Both the position numbers and the translations under genes were made by a program. DNA of 64,000 bases from Streptomyces cadmiisoli (GTDB lineage Bacteria > Actinomycetota > Actinomycetes > Streptomycetales > Streptomycetaceae), in NCBI RefSeq assembly GCF_003261055.1, contig NZ_CP030073.1:1860001-1924000 (forward strand), given 5' to 3'. The notes below the pieces were generated by a model. The model was not told where the DNA came from. It was given only the letters and a program-made list of their open reading frames with translations, and searched no databases. Of the stretch, positions 1-10,400 are shown piece by piece (positions within the stretch are counted from its first letter, which is position 1; each line of letters opens with the position of its first letter).

Positions 1-668
1 GAGTGGTTCCTGAGTTCCGGCACCAGCAGGACCGGCAGATCTTCGTACCTCCCGTGGTCCATGTACGGGTACACCTGCGCAGCCAGCTCCTGGAGCCGGC
101 GCTCGAGCTGAGTATCGAGGACAGCGAGCGGCCCCTGGAGGCGTTCGTGCGCGGGGTGCTGGGTCCGGTCCGTCCGCGGGTGATGTACCTGCCGGACTAC
201 TTCGAGGTCCTCACACGGATGCCGGATCAGGCCGAGGTTGAGCGGGTCGCGGTGGGCGCACCGGACGACTGGGAAGTCACGTCCGATCCACCGAGGTTCG
301 ACGACGCGCAGCATGCATGGGTGGACAGGCTGCTTTCGGCTGTCCCCGGGGAGGGCGTGCGACTGTCTCGGTTGCTCGAGCGTGCCCGCGAGTGGGGCGA
401 GGGCAGAGGGCCTGGTGACGACACCGACCATCTGCTGGCTATGGAGACCGCGCATCGGTTTCGGCATGTCCCGGTCGCCGAGCTGGCGCGAAGTGAGGAA
501 GCCGTCGTTGTCGTGGACGACGGGACTGAGTTGGACGACCCGGTTTTCGGTGGCAGCGACTTCCTGCTGTTGCCGGCCATGGGCGAACCGACCTCCGAAA
601 CGCAACCGCCCCTTTCACCAGAGTTTGTTCCCCGCGCCACGAATGACGATCTGGAGCCGAGCGCATGA
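1..668 (+). CDS. JetA-like (MksF-position) subunit of a Wadjet-like system, 5' end outside window
   Basis: The reading frame is open from the first base of the window, so only the C-terminal part (about 221 residues) is visible and the true start lies upstream. The visible part is acidic and contains no enzymatic motif I recognise. It ends in an ATGA overlap with the next gene, so the two are translationally coupled. I assign it from position: the order small subunit, winged-helix subunit, SMC ATPase, Toprim nuclease is that of Wadjet (JetABCD), where JetA is the kleisin that closes the SMC ring. The sequence alone does not prove the family; DUF3375 or a related kleisin fold would be expected for the whole protein. 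In Wadjet the complex recognises and cuts small circular DNA. Confidence 0.6.
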   Translation, partial: VVPEFRHQQDRQIFVPPVVHVRVHLRSQLLEPALELSIEDSERPLEAFVRGVLGPVRPRVMYLPDYFEVLTRMPDQAEVERVAVGAPDDWEVTSDPPRFDDAQHAWVDRLLSAVPGEGVRLSRLLERAREWGEGRGPGDDTDHLLAMETAHRFRHVPVAELARSEEAVVVVDDGTELDDPVFGGSDFLLLPAMGEPTSETQPPLSPEFVPRATNDDLEPSA

Positions 669-1480
669 CGCAGTACGACGATGTTGCCGCAGCAGCCCGG
701 ATGGTGGCTCTGGCTATGACACGCGGCAAGTCCCCAGCGCGTTCTGGAGAGAATGCCCGCCTCGTGCGGCGGTTCGATACGGAACCGGACTTCGCCCAGC
801 TGGTGCGGAAGGTCGCGCAGGGTTTTGACCTCACGGTCCAGGAGGTGCACCCGCAGGCGGGGCTGGTCCTGGCAACCACGACCGAGACGGACTTCGCCGT
901 CTCGGTCACCGACCTCGTGCCGAATGCAGAGAACCGGCCGCTGTACCTGCTCGCCCACCTGGCCATCGCGTCGCGGGCCTTCCCTCGTCCGGAGGACTTG
1001 GACGACGACGAGCACGTCGCCCGGGTCTCGGTGCAGAAGGTCGACGAAGACGTTAGGGCCTATGCGACCGTCCTTGAGCGCCGTGCCGCAGCCGCCGACG
1101 AGGACACCGACCCGCCGGCCGGCAGCCCCGGACTGGAGGGATTGTGGCGGGCCTACCTGCGCCGCAACCCCACCGGTCGTACGGACAAGGACAGGACTCC
1201 GCGGTCGGCGACCTACGCGCTGGTGAAGAGGGCGTTCACGCATCTCGAGCAGCGCGGATTCGTCCGCGCGACCAGTGACGAAGAGGGCGGCACGTACGCC
1301 ACCAACGTCCTGTACAGGCTGCACATCCGTGCCCAGGCAGCCCGGGAAATGCTCCAGGAACTGGCCGCCCTGGGAGTGGCGGCCTTGCCGCACCACGATG
1401 CGCCACTCCCATCCGAGACTCCGGAGCAGCCTGAGGCTACGGGCCACGGCATGCTCCCGGACTCCGCCCCAGCCACCTGA
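665..1480 (+). CDS. JetB-like (MksE-like winged-helix) subunit of a Wadjet-like system
   Basis: 271 residues. The start ATG overlaps the stop of the preceding gene by four bases (ATGA), so translation is coupled. The C-terminal third (about residues 180-250) reads as a winged helix: a helix with ALVKRAFTHLEQRGFV, followed by an acidic turn and a strand. This is typical of the KITE/MksE subunits that bind the kleisin in bacterial SMC complexes. Residues 121-150 are a charged, Pro-rich linker. The family assignment rests mainly on the gene order with the SMC-like ATPase that starts 28 bp downstream and the Toprim nuclease after it. Wadjet JetB (DUF4194) is the closest named equivalent. Subtype cannot be decided from the sequence alone. 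Confidence 0.62.
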   Translation: MTQYDDVAAAARMVALAMTRGKSPARSGENARLVRRFDTEPDFAQLVRKVAQGFDLTVQEVHPQAGLVLATTTETDFAVSVTDLVPNAENRPLYLLAHLAIASRAFPRPEDLDDDEHVARVSVQKVDEDVRAYATVLERRAAAADEDTDPPAGSPGLEGLWRAYLRRNPTGRTDKDRTPRSATYALVKRAFTHLEQRGFVRATSDEEGGTYATNVLYRLHIRAQAAREMLQELAALGVAALPHHDAPLPSETPEQPEATGHGMLPDSAPAT

Positions 1481-1508
1481 CGCCATCGCGATGTAAGGAC
1501 CCCTCTCC

Positions 1509-4500
1509 ATGTACGAGTTGAACCGCATCCTGATGCGCAACTTCGGGCCGCTCGACGCCCGCTACGAAGACGTGAACCTGGACTTCTCTGGCGTGGGCCC
1601 CCTGGTTGAGACAGCATCCCTGATGCCGACCCCCGGACACGTCACGCAGCGGCCCTCGCCGGCCAGTCTGGTCATGCTCCAGAACGGCGGCGGCAAGGGT
1701 GTGCTGCTGACCGGCATCACCTGCACCACGATCCCGCTGCGTCACCATGACCCGGAGGAGCTGCTGAGCTTCGTCGTTTCTCCGGCTCAGCCCTCCCATA
1801 TCGTCCTGGAGTGGGCTGATGCCCGGACTGGCAGGCTCTTGGTCACCGCGCAGCTCCTCGCGCCCGAGGGCGATGGCAAGCTCAAGCGCCGCTTCTACAG
1901 CTTCCACCCGGGTGCCGCCCTGTCCGCGGACGATCTACCTTTCCACCGCGACGGTCACTGGCTGCCGTTCGACCACTACTACAACGAGCTGTGCGAACTG
2001 CAGGCCACGGTCGAGGCGTTGGAACTACAGATCGTGGACGGGCAGGAGAAGTGGGAGAAACATCAGGCCGGTCTGGGTCTCGAACCTGGCCTCTTCGATG
2101 TCCAGCGCAAGATGAACGCCACCGAGAGCGGGGCTGCCGAGGCGTTCACCACCTCCAGTGCGGCAGCGTTCGTCCAGTGGCTGCTGGAGAAGGCCAACGA
2201 CGACGACAAGTACACCAGCCTCGGCGGTGCCTTCGAGACCTATGCCGGCGCCCACGACCAGCGCGAGAAGCTGGTCAAGGAGCGGGAGTTCGCGCTGGCC
2301 ATGGAGGACATCTGCGCCCGTGTGGCCGATCGGTACCAGGAGCACACCGACCAGCAGCGCGAGGCTGGCCAGGCCAAGGACGGCCTTGTCGCCCTTGCCG
2401 CAGGGCTGATGCGTCGGCATCAGATCCTCACCGCCGCGGCACAGGCCACCACAGACACGGTCAATACCGCCTACCGGGCACATGAAGCATCCAAGCAGGG
2501 ACTGGACGTCGCCAATGCACGTGTGGCGTACGTTCGTTGGGCTGCCTGCGGTATCGAGTTGGGCAAATCAGCCGAGGAACAGAAGCGAGTCGCCGCGACG
2601 ACGCAACGACTGGAAGACCGCCTTGCGGGCTGGCGCAGTGTCCCGGTCGCCGTGCGACACGCGGCTGCCCAGGAGCGCCACGGCCGTATGCAGCGGGCCC
2701 TCTCCGAAGCCGAGGAAACAGCCGCCCCTTATGTGCAAGCGTGCGATATCGCCGCGGCGGCGCTCCGGGCGGGCTACGCGGCGGCTGAAACGCAGGCACG
2801 CGCCGAGGCCGGCAATCTGGAGAGGGAGATCTCCGAGTCTCGCAGAGAGATCCAGCAGTGGCGCGAGCAAAGCAACTCGCTCCATAAGGATGCCGGTACG
2901 GCTGAGGGAGAACAGCACCAGTTGCGCCGTCAGGTGCAGGGTTTCGAGGAGCAGCTGCGCACCGCGCGGGAAGAGGGAAAGGTGCAGCCCGGCGAAAGCG
3001 CGGCAGACGCCGCCTCCAGGATGGACGGCGAAGCTGATCACCACGGCCAGCGCTGTGTAGAGGCCAAGAAGGCACAGGATGAGGCCCGCAGCCGCCGGGC
3101 ACAGGCATATCAACAGCTGCCTGCACTGCAGGAGCGGGCTCTCGATGATCGCTGCGCAGCAGAAGCGGCCGAAGCGGAGACCGACCGCTTCCGCGCCCGC
3201 GCCGAGTCCGTGCGCCGCCACCCTGTGACTGCGGAACTGCTTGAGCTCGGCCTCGAAGACCTGCAAGACGGCGACGCCCTGACCTGGCTCGCCGACCACT
3301 ACGCTGCCCTGCAGAACTTGATCGAGCGGAAGATCACCGCTCTGGACGGTGCCCTCAGGCGGACACAGCTCCAGCACAGCGCGGATGAAGAACTCCTCGC
3401 CGCCCTGGACACCAGCGACGGCCTCCTGCCCGCCACCAAGGAAGTCCGCTCCCTGTGTGCCGACCTCTGTGCCCAGGGCATCGACGCAGTCCCCGGCTGG
3501 CAGTGGATGCGCGACAACGTGCCCGCGGACGATCACCAGCGCCTCATCCACGACCACCCGGACCTGGTCGGCGGCATCATCGTAAGCGGCGGCCCCGCAG
3601 CGCTGGATCAGGCCCAACGTCATCTGGAGCGCACCCGTCCCCTGCCCACGGCGGCCGTCGCGGTAGGAACCGGGGAACGGATGCTGACGCCGGTACCCGA
3701 CACAAACGGCCGGATGGTGCCCGACCCGACCCCGGCCCTGCATGACGAACAGGCCGCGGCACTCGAACGAGCCGAGGTCGAAGCACGCCTGGCAGCCTCC
3801 GCGCAGGCACTGGACGAGCTCGAGGAACGCATCAGTCTCACCCGCGACCTGGGCAACAAGATCAAGTACTGGCTGGACGAGATCGGCTCCGTGAGCGTAG
3901 GGGTCCGGCTCGAACAGCTCCAGGAACTCCGGACTGCAGCGCAGGCATCCCAGGCCAGCCTTAAGGTCGCGCGCACCAGTGCCGAACAGCACGACGACGC
4001 CGTCACCGCCGCCGAGGAGGTCTACACACAACAGGAAAACGCTCACCGCGAGGCCACCGAGGTCGCGCAGGCGATGCGTCGCCTCGCGGAAGCCGAGGCG
4101 AAAGCCAGCCGGGCACGCGACCGGATCACCGCGCTCGTGGAAGAAGCTCAGCAGCGTCAGCGCGAACTCGAAGAACTGGGCGAGAAAGAGGAGACAGCCC
4201 ACGGCGACATCGCACGCATGACCCAGGCGGTGGAAGCCGCCGTCCAACAGGCCCAGAGCCATGCCCAGGCGCGAAAGAAGGTCACCGCCACGCCCGAGGC
4301 CGAGCAGGCTCAGCACGCCAAGGGAGCGCCCTGCGAAGCGCTCACCGTCCTCCAGCACCGCTACGAGCAGGCAGTCGAGGACCTGCGCAGTGTGGACATC
4401 GAAGAAGACCAGCGCCAGCGTGCCAAGGAAGCAGAAGACGCCTTGCGCGCCTGCCAGGACGAGTGGGCGCAGGTCCCTGACCAGGTCAAGCCCTTCGCCC

Positions 4501-5966
4501 AGGAGTACAGCCGTTCTCCCGCAGCGGTAGATGACGTCCAGCGCGACGCCGTGCAACGCGATCTAGGCCAGCAGATCGACAGTCTCCACGACCAGCTACG
4601 GCGCCTTCGGGACAAGGAGAGCCGTCTCAAGGAACGACACCGCACGCTCGCCACTGCAGCAGAAGACACCAGCACTCAAGACGTCGCGCAGTGGACCCCA
4701 CACTCCCTCGAAGAGGCTTACGACCTGACCGCCCGTGCCGAACACGCCCAGGCGGAGGCGCAGCAGGCTGAACGCAGTGCCGGCGAGCAGTACAACGCGG
4801 CACGTAGGCAGCAGAGCCAGCACACTCGCGAACTCGACGCCTTCGGTCATGTCCTGGCGCGCTTGGAGACCACGATCGAACAGCTCGGCATTCAACCCGC
4901 GGCGGCCCCATACGAAGGCACCGCCGATGCGGCCGAACCCGCCGTACGGCAAGCCACAGCCCGCTACGAGGACGCCCGGCGCAAGCTCACCAGCACCGAG
5001 CGCCGCGTCGAAGACAGCGTTTCCTTGCTCAAGGACCAGGCCGCCGACGTCCGCTTCGAGCAACTCGACATCCCCTTGCGCAACCAGATCTCGGCTCTTG
5101 ACCGGCGGCACATCCCAGCCGCCTCCCGTGAATGGACTACGGCGCTGCACCGCGCTGCCGCAGCCCTGACGACCCAGCTTGAGGGCATGAGCAAGGCGCG
5201 TGAGGCCCTTGTGTCCCAGCTCAGCGGCTTCGTCACCGAACTTCTCCAACAAGTCGACCAAGCAAGCCGGTTCTCCGTCTTCCCCGACGGCCCCACGCCC
5301 TGGGCAGGGAAGCGCTTCCTCACCATCCGCTACAGGAAGCCTGAACCCTCCGTGCTCACCGCCCATATGCGCGAAACCATCGACAACCTCGCCGCCAACC
5401 CGCGCACCCGCAAACTCAAAGGCACCGATGTGGTCATGCGCTGCCTGCACGCAGCCGTTCCCCGCTTCACCGCCGAGGTCATGAAACCCAACGCCACCCA
5501 ACGGATCGAACGCGTGCCCGTGGAGAAGATGGGCAAGATCTTCTCCGGTGGCCAGGAACTGACCGGCGCCATCCTGCTCTACTGCGCCCTCGCCGCCCTG
5601 CGCACCTCCCCCGGCCCCCGCAGCCGCACCCGCCACGGCGGACTGCTCCTCCTGGACAACCCCATCGGCCGCGCCAACGCCCCCTACCTCGTAGACATCC
5701 AGACGCAGATGGCGGCAGCCCTCGGCATTCAGCTCATCTACACCACCGGCCTGAGCGACGAAGCCGTAACGGCCCGATTCCCCGCCACCATCCAGCTGCG
5801 CAACGACGCCGAAGCCCGCACCGGCCTCTCCCGCATTCGCCTCGACGACCACGTCCGCAACGCCCTCATCCCCACCCCTCGGACCGCCCCGGACACCCAC
5901 GAGCCTGAAGCAAACGGCTACCTCAGCTCCGCACGCCTTTACACCAAGGGGGAAGCGAACCGATGA
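1509..5966 (+). CDS. JetC-like SMC ATPase (MksB-like) of a Wadjet-like system, with atypical nucleotide-binding residues
   Basis: 1485 residues, larger than most JetC proteins. The architecture is SMC-like: an N-terminal ATPase half, very long Gln/Glu/Ala/Arg-rich coiled coils (about residues 250-620 and 770-1250) around a central hinge-like segment (about 630-760), and a C-terminal ATPase half. The P-loop is NGGGKG (residues 59-64), so the usual Ser/Thr after Lys63 is Gly64. The ABC signature is FSGGQ (1345-1349). The Walker B strand is LLLLDN (Asp1383-Asn1384), so the usual catalytic Glu is Asn. A D-loop-like segment and a switch-like region (YTTGLSDE) follow. Whether these departures are normal for this subfamily or mark weak hydrolysis cannot be told here. 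Role by family: the motor that extrudes DNA loops and senses small circles. The stop overlaps the next start (ATGA). Confidence 0.75.
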   Translation: MYELNRILMRNFGPLDARYEDVNLDFSGVGPLVETASLMPTPGHVTQRPSPASLVMLQNGGGKGVLLTGITCTTIPLRHHDPEELLSFVVSPAQPSHIVLEWADARTGRLLVTAQLLAPEGDGKLKRRFYSFHPGAALSADDLPFHRDGHWLPFDHYYNELCELQATVEALELQIVDGQEKWEKHQAGLGLEPGLFDVQRKMNATESGAAEAFTTSSAAAFVQWLLEKANDDDKYTSLGGAFETYAGAHDQREKLVKEREFALAMEDICARVADRYQEHTDQQREAGQAKDGLVALAAGLMRRHQILTAAAQATTDTVNTAYRAHEASKQGLDVANARVAYVRWAACGIELGKSAEEQKRVAATTQRLEDRLAGWRSVPVAVRHAAAQERHGRMQRALSEAEETAAPYVQACDIAAAALRAGYAAAETQARAEAGNLEREISESRREIQQWREQSNSLHKDAGTAEGEQHQLRRQVQGFEEQLRTAREEGKVQPGESAADAASRMDGEADHHGQRCVEAKKAQDEARSRRAQAYQQLPALQERALDDRCAAEAAEAETDRFRARAESVRRHPVTAELLELGLEDLQDGDALTWLADHYAALQNLIERKITALDGALRRTQLQHSADEELLAALDTSDGLLPATKEVRSLCADLCAQGIDAVPGWQWMRDNVPADDHQRLIHDHPDLVGGIIVSGGPAALDQAQRHLERTRPLPTAAVAVGTGERMLTPVPDTNGRMVPDPTPALHDEQAAALERAEVEARLAASAQALDELEERISLTRDLGNKIKYWLDEIGSVSVGVRLEQLQELRTAAQASQASLKVARTSAEQHDDAVTAAEEVYTQQENAHREATEVAQAMRRLAEAEAKASRARDRITALVEEAQQRQRELEELGEKEETAHGDIARMTQAVEAAVQQAQSHAQARKKVTATPEAEQAQHAKGAPCEALTVLQHRYEQAVEDLRSVDIEEDQRQRAKEAEDALRACQDEWAQVPDQVKPFAQEYSRSPAAVDDVQRDAVQRDLGQQIDSLHDQLRRLRDKESRLKERHRTLATAAEDTSTQDVAQWTPHSLEEAYDLTARAEHAQAEAQQAERSAGEQYNAARRQQSQHTRELDAFGHVLARLETTIEQLGIQPAAAPYEGTADAAEPAVRQATARYEDARRKLTSTERRVEDSVSLLKDQAADVRFEQLDIPLRNQISALDRRHIPAASREWTTALHRAAAALTTQLEGMSKAREALVSQLSGFVTELLQQVDQASRFSVFPDGPTPWAGKRFLTIRYRKPEPSVLTAHMRETIDNLAANPRTRKLKGTDVVMRCLHAAVPRFTAEVMKPNATQRIERVPVEKMGKIFSGGQELTGAILLYCALAALRTSPGPRSRTRHGGLLLLDNPIGRANAPYLVDIQTQMAAALGIQLIYTTGLSDEAVTARFPATIQLRNDAEARTGLSRIRLDDHVRNALIPTPRTAPDTHEPEANGYLSSARLYTKGEANR

Positions 5967-7027
5967 CGGCGCCCACCCCCGAGCAGCTTCCTCGCCTCTC
6001 ACCAGGCGCCGTCCGCCTCAGCGCCGCACTGCACGCTCGCGCCGAGAAGGCCACCGTGCCGCGCGCCACCGTGATGGAAGCCTTCACCGCAGCCCTCCCC
6101 GGCACCGCCCGCGGTGAGGATTCCCGCACCGCACTGGCCACCCTGCTCGAAGAACTCTCCGACGCCGGCACCCTGCGACTCCCCCACGGCCAGAGAAAGA
6201 AATGGGACGCAGGCCACCCAGCCCTGCCCGAGCAGATCCGGTTGCCCGCAGCCACCCCGCGCAAGCCTGCGCCTGTCACCGCACGGCGCTCCTACCGACC
6301 TGAACTCGACTGGGGCCACACCGCGTACCTCACCTCCGCCCATCACGAAGACCTGGCCCTCATCAACCGATGGTTCCGCGACACCAGCAATCGTCCCGAC
6401 GTTCGCGTACCGATCCCCCTGCGCGAACGCTCGTACGAGATCTTCCAGGACGAAAAGCGCCTCGATGGCCTCATCTCCGGTGCGCTCTTCGCCCCCGGCC
6501 GCCTTACCCTTGAACAGCTCGGCACCTTTCGCGAACCACCGCCCCTCGCCTACCGACTGCTCGGCGACGGAGACACCCTCCTGGTCGCCGAGAACAGCGA
6601 CACCTACGCCACACTCCGAGACCTGCTCACCCCGAATCCCGGGCGCACCAGAGGCGTTGCCTTCGGCTCCGGACGAGCCTTCGAAGCCTCCATCGAAACC
6701 GTCAAAGAGATCCATGGAATCCAACGGATCGTCTACTACGGCGACCTCGACCCTGAAGGTCTGTCGATTCCCGCCCGCGCCTCAGTAACAGCCACCCAGT
6801 GCGGGCTGCCCTCGGTCGAACCCGCCTCCGCGTTGTACGACCTCCTCCTGAGCCACGCCTCCACCCCGGGTCAGATGGTTTCCGATGAGCGCGCCCACAC
6901 GCTTACGGCCTGGCTGCCGCCCAGACTGCGAAAGAGGACTCATGAGGTCCTGCTGTCAGGCCGGCGTATTGCGCAGGAAGCCACCAACCGTAACCAGCTG
7001 GCCGGCGACGCTACCTGGTGCCCTTGA
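5963..7027 (+). CDS. JetD-like Toprim nuclease (DUF3322/DUF2220 type) of a Wadjet-like system
   Basis: 354 residues, starting in an ATGA overlap with the SMC gene. The N-terminal part (about 1-110) is helical and Arg-rich, as in the DUF3322 arm of JetD. The C-terminal part contains the two acidic motifs of a Toprim fold: Glu210 in VAENSDTY, and Asp261/Asp263 in YYGDLDPEG. These are the metal ligands of topoisomerase VI-A-like nucleases and of JetD, which cuts the plasmid in Wadjet. Unlike the upstream ATPase, this active site looks complete. It is the last gene of the four-gene operon; the next gene is convergent. The Toprim assignment is secure from motifs, and the Wadjet assignment follows from its position after an SMC ATPase. 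Confidence 0.78.
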   Translation: MTAPTPEQLPRLSPGAVRLSAALHARAEKATVPRATVMEAFTAALPGTARGEDSRTALATLLEELSDAGTLRLPHGQRKKWDAGHPALPEQIRLPAATPRKPAPVTARRSYRPELDWGHTAYLTSAHHEDLALINRWFRDTSNRPDVRVPIPLRERSYEIFQDEKRLDGLISGALFAPGRLTLEQLGTFREPPPLAYRLLGDGDTLLVAENSDTYATLRDLLTPNPGRTRGVAFGSGRAFEASIETVKEIHGIQRIVYYGDLDPEGLSIPARASVTATQCGLPSVEPASALYDLLLSHASTPGQMVSDERAHTLTAWLPPRLRKRTHEVLLSGRRIAQEATNRNQLAGDATWCP

Positions 7028-7406
7028 GTTCGTCGGGAGACCGTGAGCACCTCCAGGCCCCACGGCATGACCGCCGCATCACGAGTTGCTACGTGGACTG
7101 AGTGCCAGCGTCCCACGTCACGAACGTCAGCCTCGGGCCGGAGCGGCGCCCTCGGCGAGGTGTGCAACTCCGGCCCTGAAAGCCCGAGATCAGTTGTAGA
7201 CGTTGAATTCTGCGACTGACCACCAGCTACGCGCAACACTGCCAGTATTGCCCTTCGTCACCGGTTCGAGGATGGCAACGCACTCAACGTGATGCGTCAT
7301 CGGGAAGGCATGGAAGTCACACTGCCTGGACGTTGCGCCTCAGAAAGGTAAGACCGCTCGCAAGATGCAGATACGCGAGCGCCGCACCGAGCTCTGCCGA
7401 TCACCA
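7028..7406. other. Non-coding gap between convergent defence genes
   Basis: 379 bp between the JetD-like gene (plus strand) and the STAND nuclease (minus strand). I see no convincing ORF, tRNA or strong hairpin in it. A terminator for the two convergent units is expected but none stands out. Confidence 0.5.
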
Positions 7407-10400
7407 TTACTGCCTGTATGGTCGCGGAAGGTTGATCACCATGGGGCGAACGTGAATTGCGCCCGCCTGTGAGAGGCTCGCCGCTTGGTCCTGCAGATCG
7501 ACGCGGAGCGTGTCAAGCTGGAGTTTTTTCGCCTGGGTCTTACGGCTGTCACCCGTGGCATTCCAGAGCTCGATCGGATACCAGCCGACGATGTAGATGC
7601 CCGCATCCGTTCCTGCTTCCGGCAGATACCGGCCCGCCAACTGTTCCGCTTGAGCCGTCGGAACTTCGTCGTTCCAGGAGCCCTTGACCTCAATGACCAG
7701 CTTTACGGACCCGCTTGAGGCGATGTTGGGGTCGTCACCCGGTGAGGGCATCGCTTCGACGAGAAGGTCAGTGCGGTCGCCCGCCCCGTATGGATCGGTG
7801 GGATGGATCAGCACCTCCCGGTTGACCGCGACACGGTGGCCGGCCAGCCGCAGAGTCAGCTCGTGTGTGAGGTACGCACACAAGGCTGCTTCGGGTTTGG
7901 GGCGCCAGACATCAGGGATGACTGGGTTTTCTGCGGACGGCTTTCGAGGGCTCTTGCCCGGTGTACGGTCCCAGAGCAGTTCGCAGTGCGAGGGAAGCGC
8001 CCGGCTCACCTCCTCAAGGGCCTCCTGCACCACGTCCAAGAGGTCTGTGCTGGTGCGGATGACGCGCCGCTTTGGGTCCTGCAGGAGCCGTATCACGTCC
8101 TCTGTGCGCACCTGACTCCAACTCGCAGCGGCATGTTGCTTGGTCGCCGCGCCGAGTGCTGCGGCAATAGCCAGTCGACTGGGGTACAGGGTCGCAAGTT
8201 GGCGCAGTTGATGAACTGCCTCTGCGGTGGCTCGCCGGCTTAGCTCAGGAAGTAGGCGATCTCTCCATTCTCGGGCTTGTTCATCATCAGTGATCCAGCG
8301 AGCGCCGCGAAGAGGCTGGTCCTCCTCAGGGTCGTACAAGTCACTGAGCCACAGGTACAAGTCGGCAACGAGAGCCTCGCTCAGGGAGCTTTGGATACGC
8401 TCCGTCTCGGTCCTGGCGCATGCTTCGGCCAGTCTGCGGCCGAGCTCAGGGTCGGTTGCCGCGAACCTCTTGGCTCGTGGCCAGTGCGCCTCGGCGTCCG
8501 CGGTCAGTAGGGCCTGGGCGGCGAGGACAGCAGCTCGTGCGGCAAGCGGAGTTTCCCGGGGCCCGTCGATACTGGCGTCAATGATGCCGTGCACCATTTG
8601 GCTGTCGGTGGTGAGAAGAGTGGCCAGGATTCTGTGCCAGGTCCGCAGCGCGGCCTCACGTGCCTCATCACTGTCGGGCAAGCGTGCGGGGTGGTCTTCG
8701 CTCGCTGCTGAGCCTGCCAGGGCCTTATCTGCCGCCTCGGGCACGAGCCCGAGACAGGTGGACAGTTCAGTGGCGAGGTGCTCCAAGCACGTACGCAGTT
8801 CCGCAGCCCAGCGCGGATCAACCGCATTGAGCTCGATGGGCTGTTGGCCTGCCGTCAGCGCTGCTCGGGCTGCCTGGGTAACGCGATGGGCCACGGACTC
8901 AGGTGCATGACGGGCTGCCAAGCGCAGCAGGTCCACCCGAACGGGTTCCGTGTAGCTCGTCGACATGCCCAGATACTCGGTGAGTATCGCGGCTGCCCAA
9001 AAGCTCCACACCCGCGCGGGAAGTTCGAGCAGGCGGCCTGTTCGGTGCAACTCTGTGAGAAGGGCATATCCGGCCCAGGAGCACTTGTTGCGACGGGCGT
9101 GCGGGAGCCAGGAATCCGCACGGTCATGCTCGGTGGTGAGATAGCGGAGAGCGAGCTCAGGCAAGTCCGACAGATCGTCGCCGAGAGCTACGGCAGTTGG
9201 CCAGGTTGAGATGGCGCCCGCCGCATCCTGCACGAACCTCCCCGTCTGCGGGTCCACGCGCAGACCCCACAGGAATTGCCACAGACTGTCGTTGTCGCCG
9301 GCCCTGGCTTCAGCGAGGCGCCGCGCCGTCTCGGCCAAGAACTCCGCTGCTTCCGGCCAATGCGAGTTCTCAGCGCTGTAGTTGCGGCGCAACGCCCGAG
9401 CAAGGTGACTGTCGATAGGGATGGCCGCGTAGAAGGAGCGCAGATACGGCCAGGCCGGGTGCGTATTGTCGTAAGCCAGTTCGAACGCATGGAGGTCGTC
9501 CGAGGGGAACGTGCAGGAGGCCAGCTCGCCGTACACCTGGAGGGCCGCCCCATCACCGGACGCCGCCGCCTCGACAGTCTGCTCCAAGAGCCACGGGAAG
9601 TCGTCCCTATCGACAAGCTGATGACGGATCGCTGGCTCGGGCGCCGAAGATGCGTCGAGCCGCACCGACGGGCGTCGTTCCCAGTCGTACGCGATCTGGC
9701 AGGCCGCCATGCGCGCATTGAGCCCTGTCCGGACAGCCTCTGTGACAAAAGCTTGGGTCAGAAGCCTCCGTAGTGACCGGGTCTCGGGCGTCTCGTGCCC
9801 GTGCTCATCAGGTTGCAAGCAGTCAGGCATCTGGACCTTGTGGTGGTCGTGGAGGAGGCTGAAAATGATCTTCGCCAAGGTGTCCGCGTGCTGAGCCGCG
9901 TCCGGAGTCTCGAGCGCTCGGCCGATCACCCCGTTGATCAGTGAGATCTCGAAGCGATCGTGCGAGAAGACATAGCCACTATCCGGTCGGCAGACTATTT
10001 CGGACACCCAAGCGAGAAGATCGGGCAGATCCTCGTCCCTGCACTCCGCTGGCATGTTCCTCAAGAAGTGGGCGTAGTTGCCGTACAGGTCCGGGGACGG
10101 CGGGCGAAGGGCGCCCAGCATCGTCGCCGCGTCCAAACGGTGCGGCCATAGCAGGCTCAGTAGCGTGCCCCGAAGCTCATGGTCGGGATCCACCCGCTCG
10201 ACATAGGACAGATCGGATAGGGAGTCGAGCACCTCGACGAAAACTGGCACGGCACGGCCCAGGTCGCAGGCGAACGCGGCGCGCGCCGCCAAACGACGCT
10301 CCGTTTGATGCCACGTGTCGTTCCTCACCAACGCCAGCAGCGCATCGGCCAACCTGGGGTGAGCGGTGCCGGCCTCCTGCGCCAGCTGGATCGCCAGGCG

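Noticed and set aside
4596..6002. Long minus-strand frames opposite the SMC gene
   Set aside because: Shadow frames caused by GC-rich third positions; the plus strand has coiled-coil and ATPase motifs.
7255..7300. tRNA-like GGTTCGA near the first convergent gap
   Set aside because: No acceptor, D or anticodon stems can be paired around it.
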